Positions 6,761 to 13,784 of a stretch of DNA of 52,490 nucleotides are shown one piece after another. Under the pieces are notes generated by a model, which did no database searches, was not told where the DNA came from, and saw only the letters and a list, made by a program, of their open reading frames with translations. The translations under genes and the position numbers were made by a program. Within the stretch, counting starts at the first letter, position 1, and every line of letters starts with the position of its first letter. Location of the stretch: IMG/VR virus record IMGVR_UViG_3300036785_000427, positions 1 through 52,490 of that record; one strand, given 5' to 3'. The DNA is from a virus.

Positions 6761-8303
6761 GCACCAAGAAACTGCTGCAAAACTATTGTGGGACAATGAT
6801 GTCTTTGCTCTTATTATGGAACAAGGAACCGGTAAGTCACGGCCAGTGTTAGATGATTGGATGGCACGAACTTATAACTATCAGAAATATGGTGTTGATC
6901 CAGATCCAGCAAACAGAAACCTTGATGGATCAGATTATCACATAATGGATGCTATAGCAATGGATCTTGTTATCCTTGCTCCAAAAGGCTGTTATATGAA
7001 TTGGATAGGTACGGAAGAAGAACCTGGGGAACTCACCAAATGGATTCCGTCTGATAAGTTAAAGGATATTCATATTGGTGCATGGAGAAGTGGAGCTAAC
7101 AAGACACAACGGCAAGCCTTGAATAATTTGCTTCATGCTTATAGTCCACGGTTCTTAGCGATGAACGTAGAGGCCCTTAACCGGGATGGTGAGGCTCGGG
7201 AATATCTTCTTAAATTTATTGATGGACATAATGTTATAGGAGTTATTGATGAGTCCACAACAATCTGCCATGAGAATGCAGCACGGACTAAATTTATCTT
7301 AGATACATTATCAGAAAAATTCAGAGTTCGTCGCATTCTTACCGGATTGGTAGCACCGGAAAGTCCTATGGATCTTTATACTCAATACTGTTATTTAGAT
7401 TGGAGGATTATAGGGCAGAAATCATTCTGGGGATTTAAGAACCGATATGCGATTCTACAACAGATAGATTTCCGTCGTACTTCCCAGCGACTTGAAGATA
7501 GTGCAAATAAGAAGTTTTATAGGAGACCTTCTGTTGTAGTTGCCTATCGCAATATAGAAGAACTTAATCAGAAGATAATGAAATCTAGTTACAGGGTCCT
7601 TAAAGAGGATGTACTAGATCTCCTACCTAAGATCTATCAATTTTGGGATATTGATCTTACTGAAGAACAGGAACCTGTTTATAATCAGATGCGTGATGTT
7701 GCCATGGCTCAATTGGCCAGTGGTGACTTCACAACAGCAACTATGAAATTAGATCAGCTAGGAAAGCTTCAGCATATTCTATGTGGGCATGTCCGAAAAG
7801 AAACTGGTGAAATCGAAGATATTCCAGAAAATCGAACCGATGCTGTTGTGGAAATACTTCATAATCATGCTGGTAAGGCTATCATCTGGGCTCCTTATCC
7901 TCGTGCATTAAGAAAAATTCGGGACCGACTTCAAGATGAATTCGGTCCCGACAGTACGGTAGGCTTCTGGGGAGAAACTAAACTAGAAGAGCGCTTAGAG
8001 GCACGATCACGTATTCAGAATGATGATACTTGTAGATTCATTGTAAGTAACCAGAGTGTTGGTAAGTTCGGAAATACCTGGACCGCCTGTAATCTGGTCA
8101 TTTACTATGCGAACTCTTTCGATAACGAGGACAGACAACAGAGCGAAGATCGGGCACATAGAATTGGCCAGACTAGATCTGTAACATATATCGATCTTCG
8201 AGCTAAAGGAACAATTGATGAAAAATTAATTCAAACACTCCGAAAGAAGATAAATATCAGTTCTACTCTAGTAGGAGATGCGTTTAGATCCTGGTTAATA
8301 TAA
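6744..8303 (+). CDS. SNF2/DEAD-like superfamily 2 helicase
   Basis: ATP-dependent DNA translocase or helicase of 519 residues. Walker A is EQGTGKSR (GTGKS at 28-32). The Walker B/DExx motif is GVIDEST (Asp169 and Glu170). The second RecA lobe ends with SEDRAHRIGQT (about 467-477), the motif VI form typical of SNF2 proteins, followed by GTIDEKL. It is a minimal two-lobe enzyme without extra domains. It likely acts in replication, recombination or remodelling together with the adjacent exonuclease and resolvase-like nuclease. Translation is probably coupled to the preceding small gene, since its own ribosome site is weak. Confidence 0.92.
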   Translation: MDPHYKHQETAAKLLWDNDVFALIMEQGTGKSRPVLDDWMARTYNYQKYGVDPDPANRNLDGSDYHIMDAIAMDLVILAPKGCYMNWIGTEEEPGELTKWIPSDKLKDIHIGAWRSGANKTQRQALNNLLHAYSPRFLAMNVEALNRDGEAREYLLKFIDGHNVIGVIDESTTICHENAARTKFILDTLSEKFRVRRILTGLVAPESPMDLYTQYCYLDWRIIGQKSFWGFKNRYAILQQIDFRRTSQRLEDSANKKFYRRPSVVVAYRNIEELNQKIMKSSYRVLKEDVLDLLPKIYQFWDIDLTEEQEPVYNQMRDVAMAQLASGDFTTATMKLDQLGKLQHILCGHVRKETGEIEDIPENRTDAVVEILHNHAGKAIIWAPYPRALRKIRDRLQDEFGPDSTVGFWGETKLEERLEARSRIQNDDTCRFIVSNQSVGKFGNTWTACNLVIYYANSFDNEDRQQSEDRAHRIGQTRSVTYIDLRAKGTIDEKLIQTLRKKINISSTLVGDAFRSWLI

Positions 8304-8370
8304 AAAAGAAAGCATGGATTTTTATGGTGTGGTACACTGTGGTAGCATAGTAATAGAGTGAGTATAAGTC
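8304..8370 (+). promoter_or_regulatory. Leader of the 71-residue gene; no clear motif
   Basis: A 67-base AT-rich gap with an A-run, CATGGATTTTTATGG and repeated GGTA/TGTGG words. It loosely resembles the P1/P2 promoters (CATGG followed by T-rich sequence), but no confident -35/-10 pair can be placed. No terminator hairpin was seen. Confidence 0.2.
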
Positions 8371-8586
8371 ATGGTAAGTTTAGACACATGGCCGTATCGT
8401 AGATACGGTCGCAAACATGGGACCGAACCAAGAGAACCTAGTAAGATCATGAAGATCATACGTTTAAGAGATATAGAAAATATGCGCTGGCGACAAATAG
8501 GAGAACAGATGGGAATGAGCCATCAAGGCCCATATCTACTCTATAAACGATGGCGAGACTGGGCGTACAGTTCCCAAGGAGAATAA
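8371..8586 (+). CDS. Small HTH-like basic protein
   Basis: A 71-residue basic protein. Its C-terminal half has a helix-turn-helix look: IENMRWRQIGEQMGMS followed by a recognition-like helix ending KRWRDW, as in sigma region 4 or homeodomain-like domains. It could be a phage transcription regulator for a switch to late genes. ATG 8371 lacks an obvious Shine-Dalgarno sequence, which lowers confidence in the start. It ends two bases before the next gene, whose ribosome site lies inside it. Function is inferred only from the helix-turn-helix pattern. Confidence 0.6.
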   Translation: MVSLDTWPYRRYGRKHGTEPREPSKIMKIIRLRDIENMRWRQIGEQMGMSHQGPYLLYKRWRDWAYSSQGE

Positions 8587-8588
8587 TT

Positions 8589-9050
8589 ATGGAACCGCGC
8601 GAATTTGTAGACAAAGAGTTACAGATAATTGGAATAATGTTCAAGACACAAAAAGAAATTTATCCCATGGTAGTTTTGATAAAGGACAATGAACGATTTC
8701 AAATACCATTTTCTTATAAGAATGCTGCTCACAAAGAAATTGTGAGCCAAGGAATAAAAGATCTTGTTAAGAAATCAGAACCGGACGTTGTTGTCTTTAT
8801 GGCAGAAGCATGGTCGAAAATTATTAAGGATAAATTAGATCGGATACCACTTGGGATTTCTCCCAATGATCCCGATAAACATGAAATTTTAATTGTCCAG
8901 ATAGAATTTCAGTCAGGAGAAAAATTTTCGGCTGAGGCTCAAATTATTAGGGAAGGACAAGAAACTCATCTAGCCCCATTCATGTATGCTGATTCGAGTA
9001 TGAGTATGGGGGGATTTATGGACTTTTTCCCTATAAAACGGGTGAATTAA
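8589..9050 (+). CDS. Conserved-looking phage protein, unknown
   Basis: A 153-residue mixed alpha/beta protein with no recognised family. Notable stretches are DVVVFMAEAWSK and HEILIVQIEF, which look like core strands, and a methionine- and serine-rich tail. ATG 8589 is chosen because AAGGAG lies six bases upstream; an in-frame ATG at 8550 inside the previous gene has no such site. It is the last gene of the + strand arm, facing the late genes across the 9051-9458 junction. Confidence 0.7.
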   Translation: MEPREFVDKELQIIGIMFKTQKEIYPMVVLIKDNERFQIPFSYKNAAHKEIVSQGIKDLVKKSEPDVVVFMAEAWSKIIKDKLDRIPLGISPNDPDKHEILIVQIEFQSGEKFSAEAQIIREGQETHLAPFMYADSSMSMGGFMDFFPIKRVN

Positions 9051-9150
9051 GCTTGTGTATCGGTGATTTGGAACCCTGAGCGACTGGAACCATGGGCGGT
9101 AGCATGTCAACCAGTATGGTAAGGACCACTCTCCTCGATGCATCTGGTGC

Positions 9151-9180
9151 GGATAGTTCCAGTAAGTCCTGGAACTATCC
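9151..9180. terminator. Perfect 12-bp hairpin in convergent gap
   Basis: GGATAGTTCCAG (9151-9162), loop TAAGTC, and CTGGAACTATCC (9169-9180). It sits between converging transcription units, where bidirectional termination is expected, but it lacks a T-run on either strand. It could instead be a structured RNA arm or a dyad protein site. Confidence 0.45.
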
Positions 9181-9200
9181 CTCCCATATGGCGTATTTTG

Positions 9201-9262
9201 GGGGGCACTTAGGTAGCGGCCCCCTCTGTTAAGCGGCTTACGCACGGTGCTTTGTGGCACTG
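9201..9262 (+). ncRNA. Candidate structured intergenic element, copy 2
   Basis: Starts with a G-run pairing with a C-run (GGGGGG near 9200 with CCCCC near 9221), then GTTAAGCGGCTTACGCA at 9228-9244, then the hairpin GTGC-TTTGTG-GCAC. This is the same order as in 2731-2817: G/C hairpin, identical core, GTGG-containing hairpin. The surrounding stems differ in sequence while still being able to pair, which would fit selection on structure. The strand and role are uncertain. Confidence 0.45.
9228..9244 (+). repeat. 17-base intergenic repeat, copy 2
   Basis: GTTAAGCGGCTTACGCA, identical to 2761-2777, here in the convergent non-coding junction. Confidence 0.85.
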
Positions 9263-9339
9263 AATTCCGTCCTACCGGGCATTTTGCCCCGGTTTGCCAT
9301 TGAAGGCGCGGGAACGACAGAATTTGGTGACTGATACGG

Positions 9340-9363
9340 AGGTTTCTGCACCCACAGAAACCT
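9340..9363. terminator. Perfect 9-bp hairpin in convergent gap
   Basis: AGGTTTCTG (9340-9348), six-base loop, CAGAAACCT (9355-9363). It lies about 100 bases beyond the end of the late operon and is symmetric, so it could act on either transcript. There is no T-tract, so an intrinsic terminator function is uncertain. Confidence 0.4.
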
Positions 9364-9458
9364 AGATCCAGATTGCATGTAAGATGGATTTAACAACCGG
9401 CTAGTTTGGAGTGAAGTTACACGAGGTTTAATTGAGTAGATACCATGGATAGGCATGA

Positions 9459-11759
9459 CTATACATCTCTATCCAAATTTGCATCGATCCAATCCTGGAC
9501 CTGCTTCAACATCACATCAGCATCTGATTTTAACTCAGCCTCTTCACGATTAATCGGACCGTAATGCTGGCGTAGTTTCCGCAGCACAATCGCACAGGTC
9601 TCACAGGCAAATGCCGGTTGCTTCTTGCACATGTCCTGAAACTTTGCGCCATTGCCAGAACCATAGTTCTGCCAGTCCGAGCTAGAGCACGATACATCTT
9701 CGCTAAAGTAATCCATAAAACCTTGTGGATTGTCGGTCGAGGAAGCAGCAGAAAACGCATTGAACAGTTCATCGAATTTCGAGGAGCATGAGTGTGCATT
9801 GTATGAGGTCTGAAACAACCCAGCTTCGGCGGTATCAGAAGAGACATTGTCTGCTGATTGATCCCTGCCGCAGCAGTGCTGACCGGAACTTTCGCGCATC
9901 CCCAGACCCATCAACAGTGCCCACAGATGCCGAAGTGTGTCAGCCCCGTCTCTAGTATTGTCCATGTTTGCATCACGGTATTGCGTGTAATACCATTGGA
10001 GCACGTCCTTCTCAGAGTTACCTGAGTTCTTCTTAGCCATCTCGACCGCAGGTCCGTAACCCATCTGCCATTGCCGATACGTGTTGGCCCAAGCGAGAGC
10101 AAAGCCTTTGACATAACCATCTGGAGCTAAACCGCGATCACGCCAACTGTAGCCTGAAATCCTAGATTGGATCGCTATTTTAGCGATTACTTCCTGCTGC
10201 TGTGATGTCAGCGGAGCCGGTAATCCCGGCGGAATGTAGGGTGGCATATGAGTATCGAGTGCATTCCAAGTCTGCTCGCCTACGACACCATCAGCATCCA
10301 AACCACGCGAACGTTGATAGTCGTACACTGCTTCCTCTGTCAAGGAGCCAAAGTCGCCGTCCGCGGTAAGATTACAACCCTCCAACTCTATATTCAGATC
10401 GCTCTGTAATTCGACCACGTATGGCCCTTCGTCGCCAATACCGAGCACCGGTTTAGATCCTGATGTGGGAGGCTCTGTCGGAGGCCTGTCAGGCGGATTA
10501 ATCGGGGGGCGATCCGGCGGCTGCTCTGGTGGCGTGCCAATCGCCTGCCCAGAAACTGACTCGGCAATCGATTGGCAGATAGCATCAAAATTGTTGCGAT
10601 AAAGATCTGCATCCGCACTACTATCTACAAAACAGGTTTCAATTAAGATTGCTGGCTCATTGGTATTGTTGAGGAAAAACAGGTCAGTACGCTTCTTTGG
10701 ACCGCGGTCTAGAAAATGACCACTATCAGCAATAGCACTGGACACATCTGCTGCCAAAGTCTGCTGAGTAACATACAGACATTCAACACCCATCGGCTTG
10801 CTAGTGGTCTGGTAAGCATTGAAATGAACACTCACATCGAGATCACGTGTACGTGCATTGTGATAATTCACAATTGTATTGAGATTTGTGCTTTGGTCAT
10901 GTGAGGTGTTATCGTGAAATGTTTCAACACCAACGCCGATGTGCCGCAGCATTGCTGCAGTCTGCTCGACAACTCGCCGCGCCTCGTTTACTTCATCAAG
11001 ATAGCCGCTCGCTCCGCGGATATACTTGCCGTGACCACTGCTGATTACGATCTTCATGGGTGCTCCAATGCTCGACTGATAAGGCAAAACATCTTCCACA
11101 TTCACGTACTCCCCATATTCGGAGTAGGTGACACCTACGTTGCCAAGTCCGGCAACCTGCTCAGCCATCTTGTTGGCCCAGCTCCAACCAACTCCATGCC
11201 CGTCGAGATCAAATGCAACAAACCAGATCGGAAGGTTTGGCTTGTCGCAGTCCTTCCTGAGCAGATCCAGGAGCGCGACCGACTGCATGCCACGTTCGAC
11301 TATTATCCCAATCACGTTGGGGTGAGAGACGTAACGCAGCGCGTTGTTTAGTGACAGCAGCACCGGATTTTTGGCGATAATCAGGAACCCGCTGTTCTCC
11401 ACCTCCTCCATCACGTAGTCAAAATAGGCATCATAGCTGTCTGGATTGTCCAGCTCTATTATCGTATGCCCTTGCGCGCGCCGTAGTGCATACTGACGAT
11501 CCAGGTTCCGCCGCCAGCCCGCACCGCGCGGATCAATTCGACCCTCATTATACTGACCAGACACGTCGTCATCCGGCAGGTAGGGTTCGTAGATCGGACC
11601 GTCATCCTCGTAGTTCTCGTGGAACAGGTTGCAGTAGGCAATATTGTCTCCGCTCCCTACGCGCGGATCATCGTAAGGCACCTCGGTTATCCGAGCATCG
11701 TCGTCCGCAATGTCTTCGAGATCCGCGCCAATAAGGTAGCTGAGCGCTTTCTGTGGCAT
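9459..11759 (-). CDS. Multidomain endolysin (amidase, PG-binding, lysozyme-like)
   Basis: A 766-residue cell-wall hydrolase at the end of the late operon. Residues 70-225 resemble a GH114-like TIM barrel (WRRNLDRQY, IIELDNPDSYD, GIIVERG). Residues 235-402 are an Amidase_3 (zinc N-acetylmuramoyl-L-alanine amidase) with all four expected residues: His243, Glu256, His312 and Glu374. A Pro-rich linker (408-432) leads to a PG_binding_1 domain (441-502). The last 240 residues contain GMRESSGQ (Glu623) and AEAGLFQTS, a lysozyme or transglycosylase-like active-site pattern. No signal peptide is visible, so export would need a holin. Two tiny membrane proteins lie about 400 bases upstream. The N-terminal domain may be degenerate and used only for binding. 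Confidence 0.88.
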   Translation of the reverse strand: MPQKALSYLIGADLEDIADDDARITEVPYDDPRVGSGDNIAYCNLFHENYEDDGPIYEPYLPDDDVSGQYNEGRIDPRGAGWRRNLDRQYALRRAQGHTIIELDNPDSYDAYFDYVMEEVENSGFLIIAKNPVLLSLNNALRYVSHPNVIGIIVERGMQSVALLDLLRKDCDKPNLPIWFVAFDLDGHGVGWSWANKMAEQVAGLGNVGVTYSEYGEYVNVEDVLPYQSSIGAPMKIVISSGHGKYIRGASGYLDEVNEARRVVEQTAAMLRHIGVGVETFHDNTSHDQSTNLNTIVNYHNARTRDLDVSVHFNAYQTTSKPMGVECLYVTQQTLAADVSSAIADSGHFLDRGPKKRTDLFFLNNTNEPAILIETCFVDSSADADLYRNNFDAICQSIAESVSGQAIGTPPEQPPDRPPINPPDRPPTEPPTSGSKPVLGIGDEGPYVVELQSDLNIELEGCNLTADGDFGSLTEEAVYDYQRSRGLDADGVVGEQTWNALDTHMPPYIPPGLPAPLTSQQQEVIAKIAIQSRISGYSWRDRGLAPDGYVKGFALAWANTYRQWQMGYGPAVEMAKKNSGNSEKDVLQWYYTQYRDANMDNTRDGADTLRHLWALLMGLGMRESSGQHCCGRDQSADNVSSDTAEAGLFQTSYNAHSCSSKFDELFNAFSAASSTDNPQGFMDYFSEDVSCSSSDWQNYGSGNGAKFQDMCKKQPAFACETCAIVLRKLRQHYGPINREEAELKSDADVMLKQVQDWIDANLDRDV

Positions 11760-11760
11760 T

Positions 11761-12138
11761 TCACCGCTGCCGTCTGCCAGACGGTGTAGGGACGGGAAAA
11801 CCAGGAATCACAACCCATCCGGTACCAGGGAGCCAAACCGGGATAAAGAGCGGCGGCTTGCTTGGGTCTGGTGGAATGTCTGGAACGATTGGCCCACCGC
11901 CAATCATGGGAGGATAACCACCGGGAGCAGACGGCTCGAACGGCGGAGTACCGGGTGGCAAGGCGATAGGAAACTGCGGTTCGCCACCAGGAGGTGCTGT
12001 AGAAACATCTGGGGGAATAATCGGACCGCCGCCAACACCAAGACCAGTGATCGTGAGATCACCGGTTATGGTAACGGGAACAGATATGCCATCTGGACCA
12101 GTTGTAGAGCCAACAATCGTTACTGCTATTGCCGTCAT
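11761..12138 (-). CDS. Gly/Pro-rich protein, unknown
   Basis: A 125-residue protein whose first 35 residues look like beta strands (TAIAVTIVGS, ISVPVTITGDLTITG), while the rest is Pro- and Gly-rich with repeated PPG and PIxP words. It has no catalytic motif and no membrane segment. AAAGGAG precedes ATG 12138. It lies immediately upstream of the endolysin gene, whose ATG follows this stop after one base. It could be a structural appendage or a lysis accessory; nothing decides between them. Confidence 0.65.
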   Translation of the reverse strand: MTAIAVTIVGSTTGPDGISVPVTITGDLTITGLGVGGGPIIPPDVSTAPPGGEPQFPIALPPGTPPFEPSAPGGYPPMIGGGPIVPDIPPDPSKPPLFIPVWLPGTGWVVIPGFPVPTPSGRRQR

Positions 12139-12163
12139 GACATTTCTCCTTTGTGTAAAGTCT

Positions 12164-12376
12164 TCATCGAAAGTTATCTAGGATGCAGTTGGACAACACT
12201 TGATCCGTAATCAGATCGGCAGCAACGTATCGTGCGAAATTGGATGAGCGCGCATTGGTGGTATTATTAAATAGATTCCACATCAACACGATCAGACATA
12301 GGTTCAAGATCACAAGCGACATTTCCAGCGGCCTTGTCCTGCCAATGGCAACAGCAATGCCGCTGAATATTGTCAT
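12164..12376 (-). CDS. Small membrane protein B (holin candidate)
   Basis: A 70-residue protein with one strong membrane segment (MSLVILNLCLIVLMWNLF, about residues 19-36) and a polar C-terminus. It begins at an ATGA overlap with the preceding gene (12373-12376); the TTG at 12400 is less likely. Along its length it aligns with its neighbour: PLxxxLxxxNxxLIxLxW, then a polar stretch and a cysteine at matching positions, so the two look like tandem paralogues. Because they are two genes from the endolysin, holin or holin/antiholin function is plausible. The single membrane span does not settle topology. Confidence 0.65.
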   Translation of the reverse strand: MTIFSGIAVAIGRTRPLEMSLVILNLCLIVLMWNLFNNTTNARSSNFARYVAADLITDQVLSNCILDNFR

Positions 12377-12612
12377 GGCTGTTTCGGCGGTATAATGCAA
12401 CGAGCCAAGAGCTGGGATGTCTCTTTCTGGTGCGTGAAATATAGCTCAAGATCGTGATTGCGCACCTCGATTTGTTTAGTCGTAAACCACCAGATCAGCG
12501 CAATCAGAGCAATATTCATAATTGAAAGCGCCAGTGAGAGTGGCTGCTCCTTCATGATCGTCATGAAGGTCCCAGCAGCCTTCGCGCCTTCTTCCAGTGC
12601 CCCAGGATTCAT
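12373..12612 (-). CDS. Small membrane protein A (holin candidate)
   Basis: A 79-residue protein with one hydrophobic helix (about residues 26-44, LALSIMNIALIALIWWF), a charged segment (KQIEVRNHDLELYFTHQK) and a Pro-rich end. ATG 12612 sits in a TGATG junction with the preceding gene, so an upstream GTG is not needed. It is similar to the next gene (12164-12376), suggesting duplication. Position before the endolysin favours a lysis role such as holin or its antagonist. No spanin lipobox was seen. Confidence 0.65.
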   Translation of the reverse strand: MNPGALEEGAKAAGTFMTIMKEQPLSLALSIMNIALIALIWWFTTKQIEVRNHDLELYFTHQKETSQLLARCIIPPKQP

Positions 12613-12830
12613 CACAATTTCCTTATTCTTATTCTCCGTGCTTCTGTTAGAAGAGCCTTTGCAACCGCAGTGGCCTCCTCAATACTTAAGAAAATACTTT
12701 GAAGAGGTTGATTTAATTGAAGTACGATCAAACCATTAGGATGATGTGTTATCGTTGCTTGCAGCTCCTCCGGCTTCTCCTCCTTCTTCCGCCTTAAAAG
12801 CGATAAAAGTTGGTCTATCTTCCTGGACAA
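12612..12830 (-). CDS. Overlapping small gene with TTG start
   Basis: A 72-residue basic protein starting at TTG 12830. A very strong ribosome site, GAGGAGGAGG, lies about seven bases upstream, inside the previous gene. The N-terminus is charged (KIDQLLSLLRRKKEEK), and the second half looks like a folded strand-helix unit (PNGLIVLQLNQ, IEEATAVAKALL). It overlaps the 67-residue gene by 95 bases in another frame and is coupled to the next gene by TGATG. No family is recognised. The coherent composition and the ribosome site are the reasons to believe it. Confidence 0.6.
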   Translation of the reverse strand: MSRKIDQLLSLLRRKKEEKPEELQATITHHPNGLIVLQLNQPLQSIFLSIEEATAVAKALLTEARRIRIRKL

Positions 12831-12939
12831 TTTCTACCTCCTCCTCTTGAGGCGTATTGATTAGCCGGGAAACTACATAGGTCGGGTTCTCTTGTGATTC
12901 TGGTTCATTACTAATATAAATAGGCTCTACCCTCTCCAT
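12736..12939 (-). CDS. Small acidic protein, unknown
   Basis: A 67-residue acidic protein rich in Glu, Ser and Asn, ending in a Gly/Ala/Asn-rich tail. It has no recognised domain and is probably poorly folded. It starts at a TGATG junction with the fibre-like gene before it. The end of this gene doubles as the start region of the TTG-initiated gene (12612-12830). It may be a real protein or partly a leader that delivers ribosomes to the embedded start. Confidence 0.5.
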   Translation of the reverse strand: MERVEPIYISNEPESQENPTYVVSRLINTPQEEEVEIVQEDRPTFIAFKAEEGGEAGGAASNDNTSS

Positions 12940-13463
12940 CAATATGTTCCTCCATCCAAACCAGTAACTTCAAATCCACTGATTGTTACGTTTGCACTGC
13001 CGTCAAAACTTGCCGGAGTCTGTGTAATTGTCGTTCCACCAGTAGCACCGATAGCGATAGTGCGTGCTGTCGCCAACTTAATCACACTAAGTGGAACAGT
13101 ATTGCCATCACCGGCCAGCGTTGCATCATGTGAAACGGCTGAGATTCCGCCACCAGGAGCTGCACTCCAACTCACATTGCCAGCACCATCAGTAGTTAGA
13201 ATATTGGTTGATGCACCTCCTGTTAAATGAAAACTTCCTCCAGAACCAGGAGAAAAAGTTTTCGCCCCTGTGACAGTCTGTGCACCGGCAATTTCTACTT
13301 GCCGAGTAGCACTAACGAGTGTCAATACCGCTGTTGGAGAAGTACCAACATAAAGACTAGCAGGTCCACCACCCGGATCTTGGAACGCTAGTTCACCAAC
13401 AGCTAATGTTGCCGGAACTCCGGTAGTACCAACACGCCGCTTGATCTGAATAGTGGCAGTCAT
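12939..13463 (-). CDS. Tail fibre-like protein
   Basis: A 174-residue Gly/Thr/Ser-rich protein. The N-terminus (IQIKRR, then PATLAVGELAF and LYVG) is the common start of phage fibre and tropism-determinant proteins. The middle has AQTVTGAKTFSPG, a repeat word of trimeric fibres, and the C-terminal half has the fibre pattern LATARTIAIG with FDGSANVTIS. It ends in GLDGGTY, similar to the ends of the 182- and 134-residue fibre proteins here. It is likely part of the receptor-binding apparatus at the tail tip. Confidence 0.75.
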   Translation of the reverse strand: MTATIQIKRRVGTTGVPATLAVGELAFQDPGGGPASLYVGTSPTAVLTLVSATRQVEIAGAQTVTGAKTFSPGSGGSFHLTGGASTNILTTDGAGNVSWSAAPGGGISAVSHDATLAGDGNTVPLSVIKLATARTIAIGATGGTTITQTPASFDGSANVTISGFEVTGLDGGTY

Positions 13464-13469
13464 AACATA

Positions 13470-13781
13470 TTAATCCTTACTAACTTTTTCTACTGGATAC
13501 CACTCAATTGTCGGTATGGCGCGTCTCTGTTTCTTAACCTCCCACTCCTGTTCGAGCACTTTGCCATTCCAACGCAGACGACCTGTCAGATTAAAATACG
13601 ACTTCTCAACTTCCGGATCATGTTGCTTAATTACCTCGGCAAGTTTGACCTTTTGTTCATCAGTTAAGTTCTCACGTCCTTCAATGGTGCTGTCACTACC
13701 CCATGTGAATGGTAAACCTCCAAGGCCAGCTGCAATGATTTCGTCACCAAAGGTAGGGCCAAATAGAATTTTCTTTTCCAT
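13470..13781 (-). CDS. Small tail-region protein, unknown
   Basis: A 103-residue soluble protein beginning with KILFGPTFGDEII and containing a helical stretch (LTDEQKVKLAEVIKQHD) and a basic, tryptophan-bearing C-terminus. Its place between two fibre genes suggests a fibre chaperone or a small fibre-associated protein. No family is recognised. It starts three bases after the preceding gene's stop, in keeping with the compact operon. Confidence 0.65.
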   Translation of the reverse strand: MEKKILFGPTFGDEIIAAGLGGLPFTWGSDSTIEGRENLTDEQKVKLAEVIKQHDPEVEKSYFNLTGRLRWNGKVLEQEWEVKKQRRAIPTIEWYPVEKVSKD

Positions 13782-13784
13782 TAT

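Larger units (their letters stand above)
9051..9458. other. Non-coding convergent junction with hairpins
   Basis: About 400 bases between the last + strand gene and the end of the endolysin gene on the - strand. No convincing gene was found. It holds a perfect 12-base hairpin at 9151-9180, the second copy of the 17-base repeat with its flanking hairpins (9201-9262), an ACCGGG/CCCGGT hairpin (9274-9293), a perfect 9-base hairpin at 9340-9363 and a 7-base inverted repeat across the endolysin stop (9446-9475). None has a clear T-tract. The region may stop converging transcription or encode a structured RNA. Confidence 0.6.

Noticed and set aside
9051-9180. tRNA-like look of the junction (GGTTCC words, stems)
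   Set aside because: No cloverleaf with a proper T-loop, anticodon arm and acceptor stem could be drawn on either strand.
8970-9260. - strand frame of 96 residues over the convergent junction
   Set aside because: Overlaps the end of a well supported + strand gene and the hairpin elements; no ribosome site and no coherent protein pattern.
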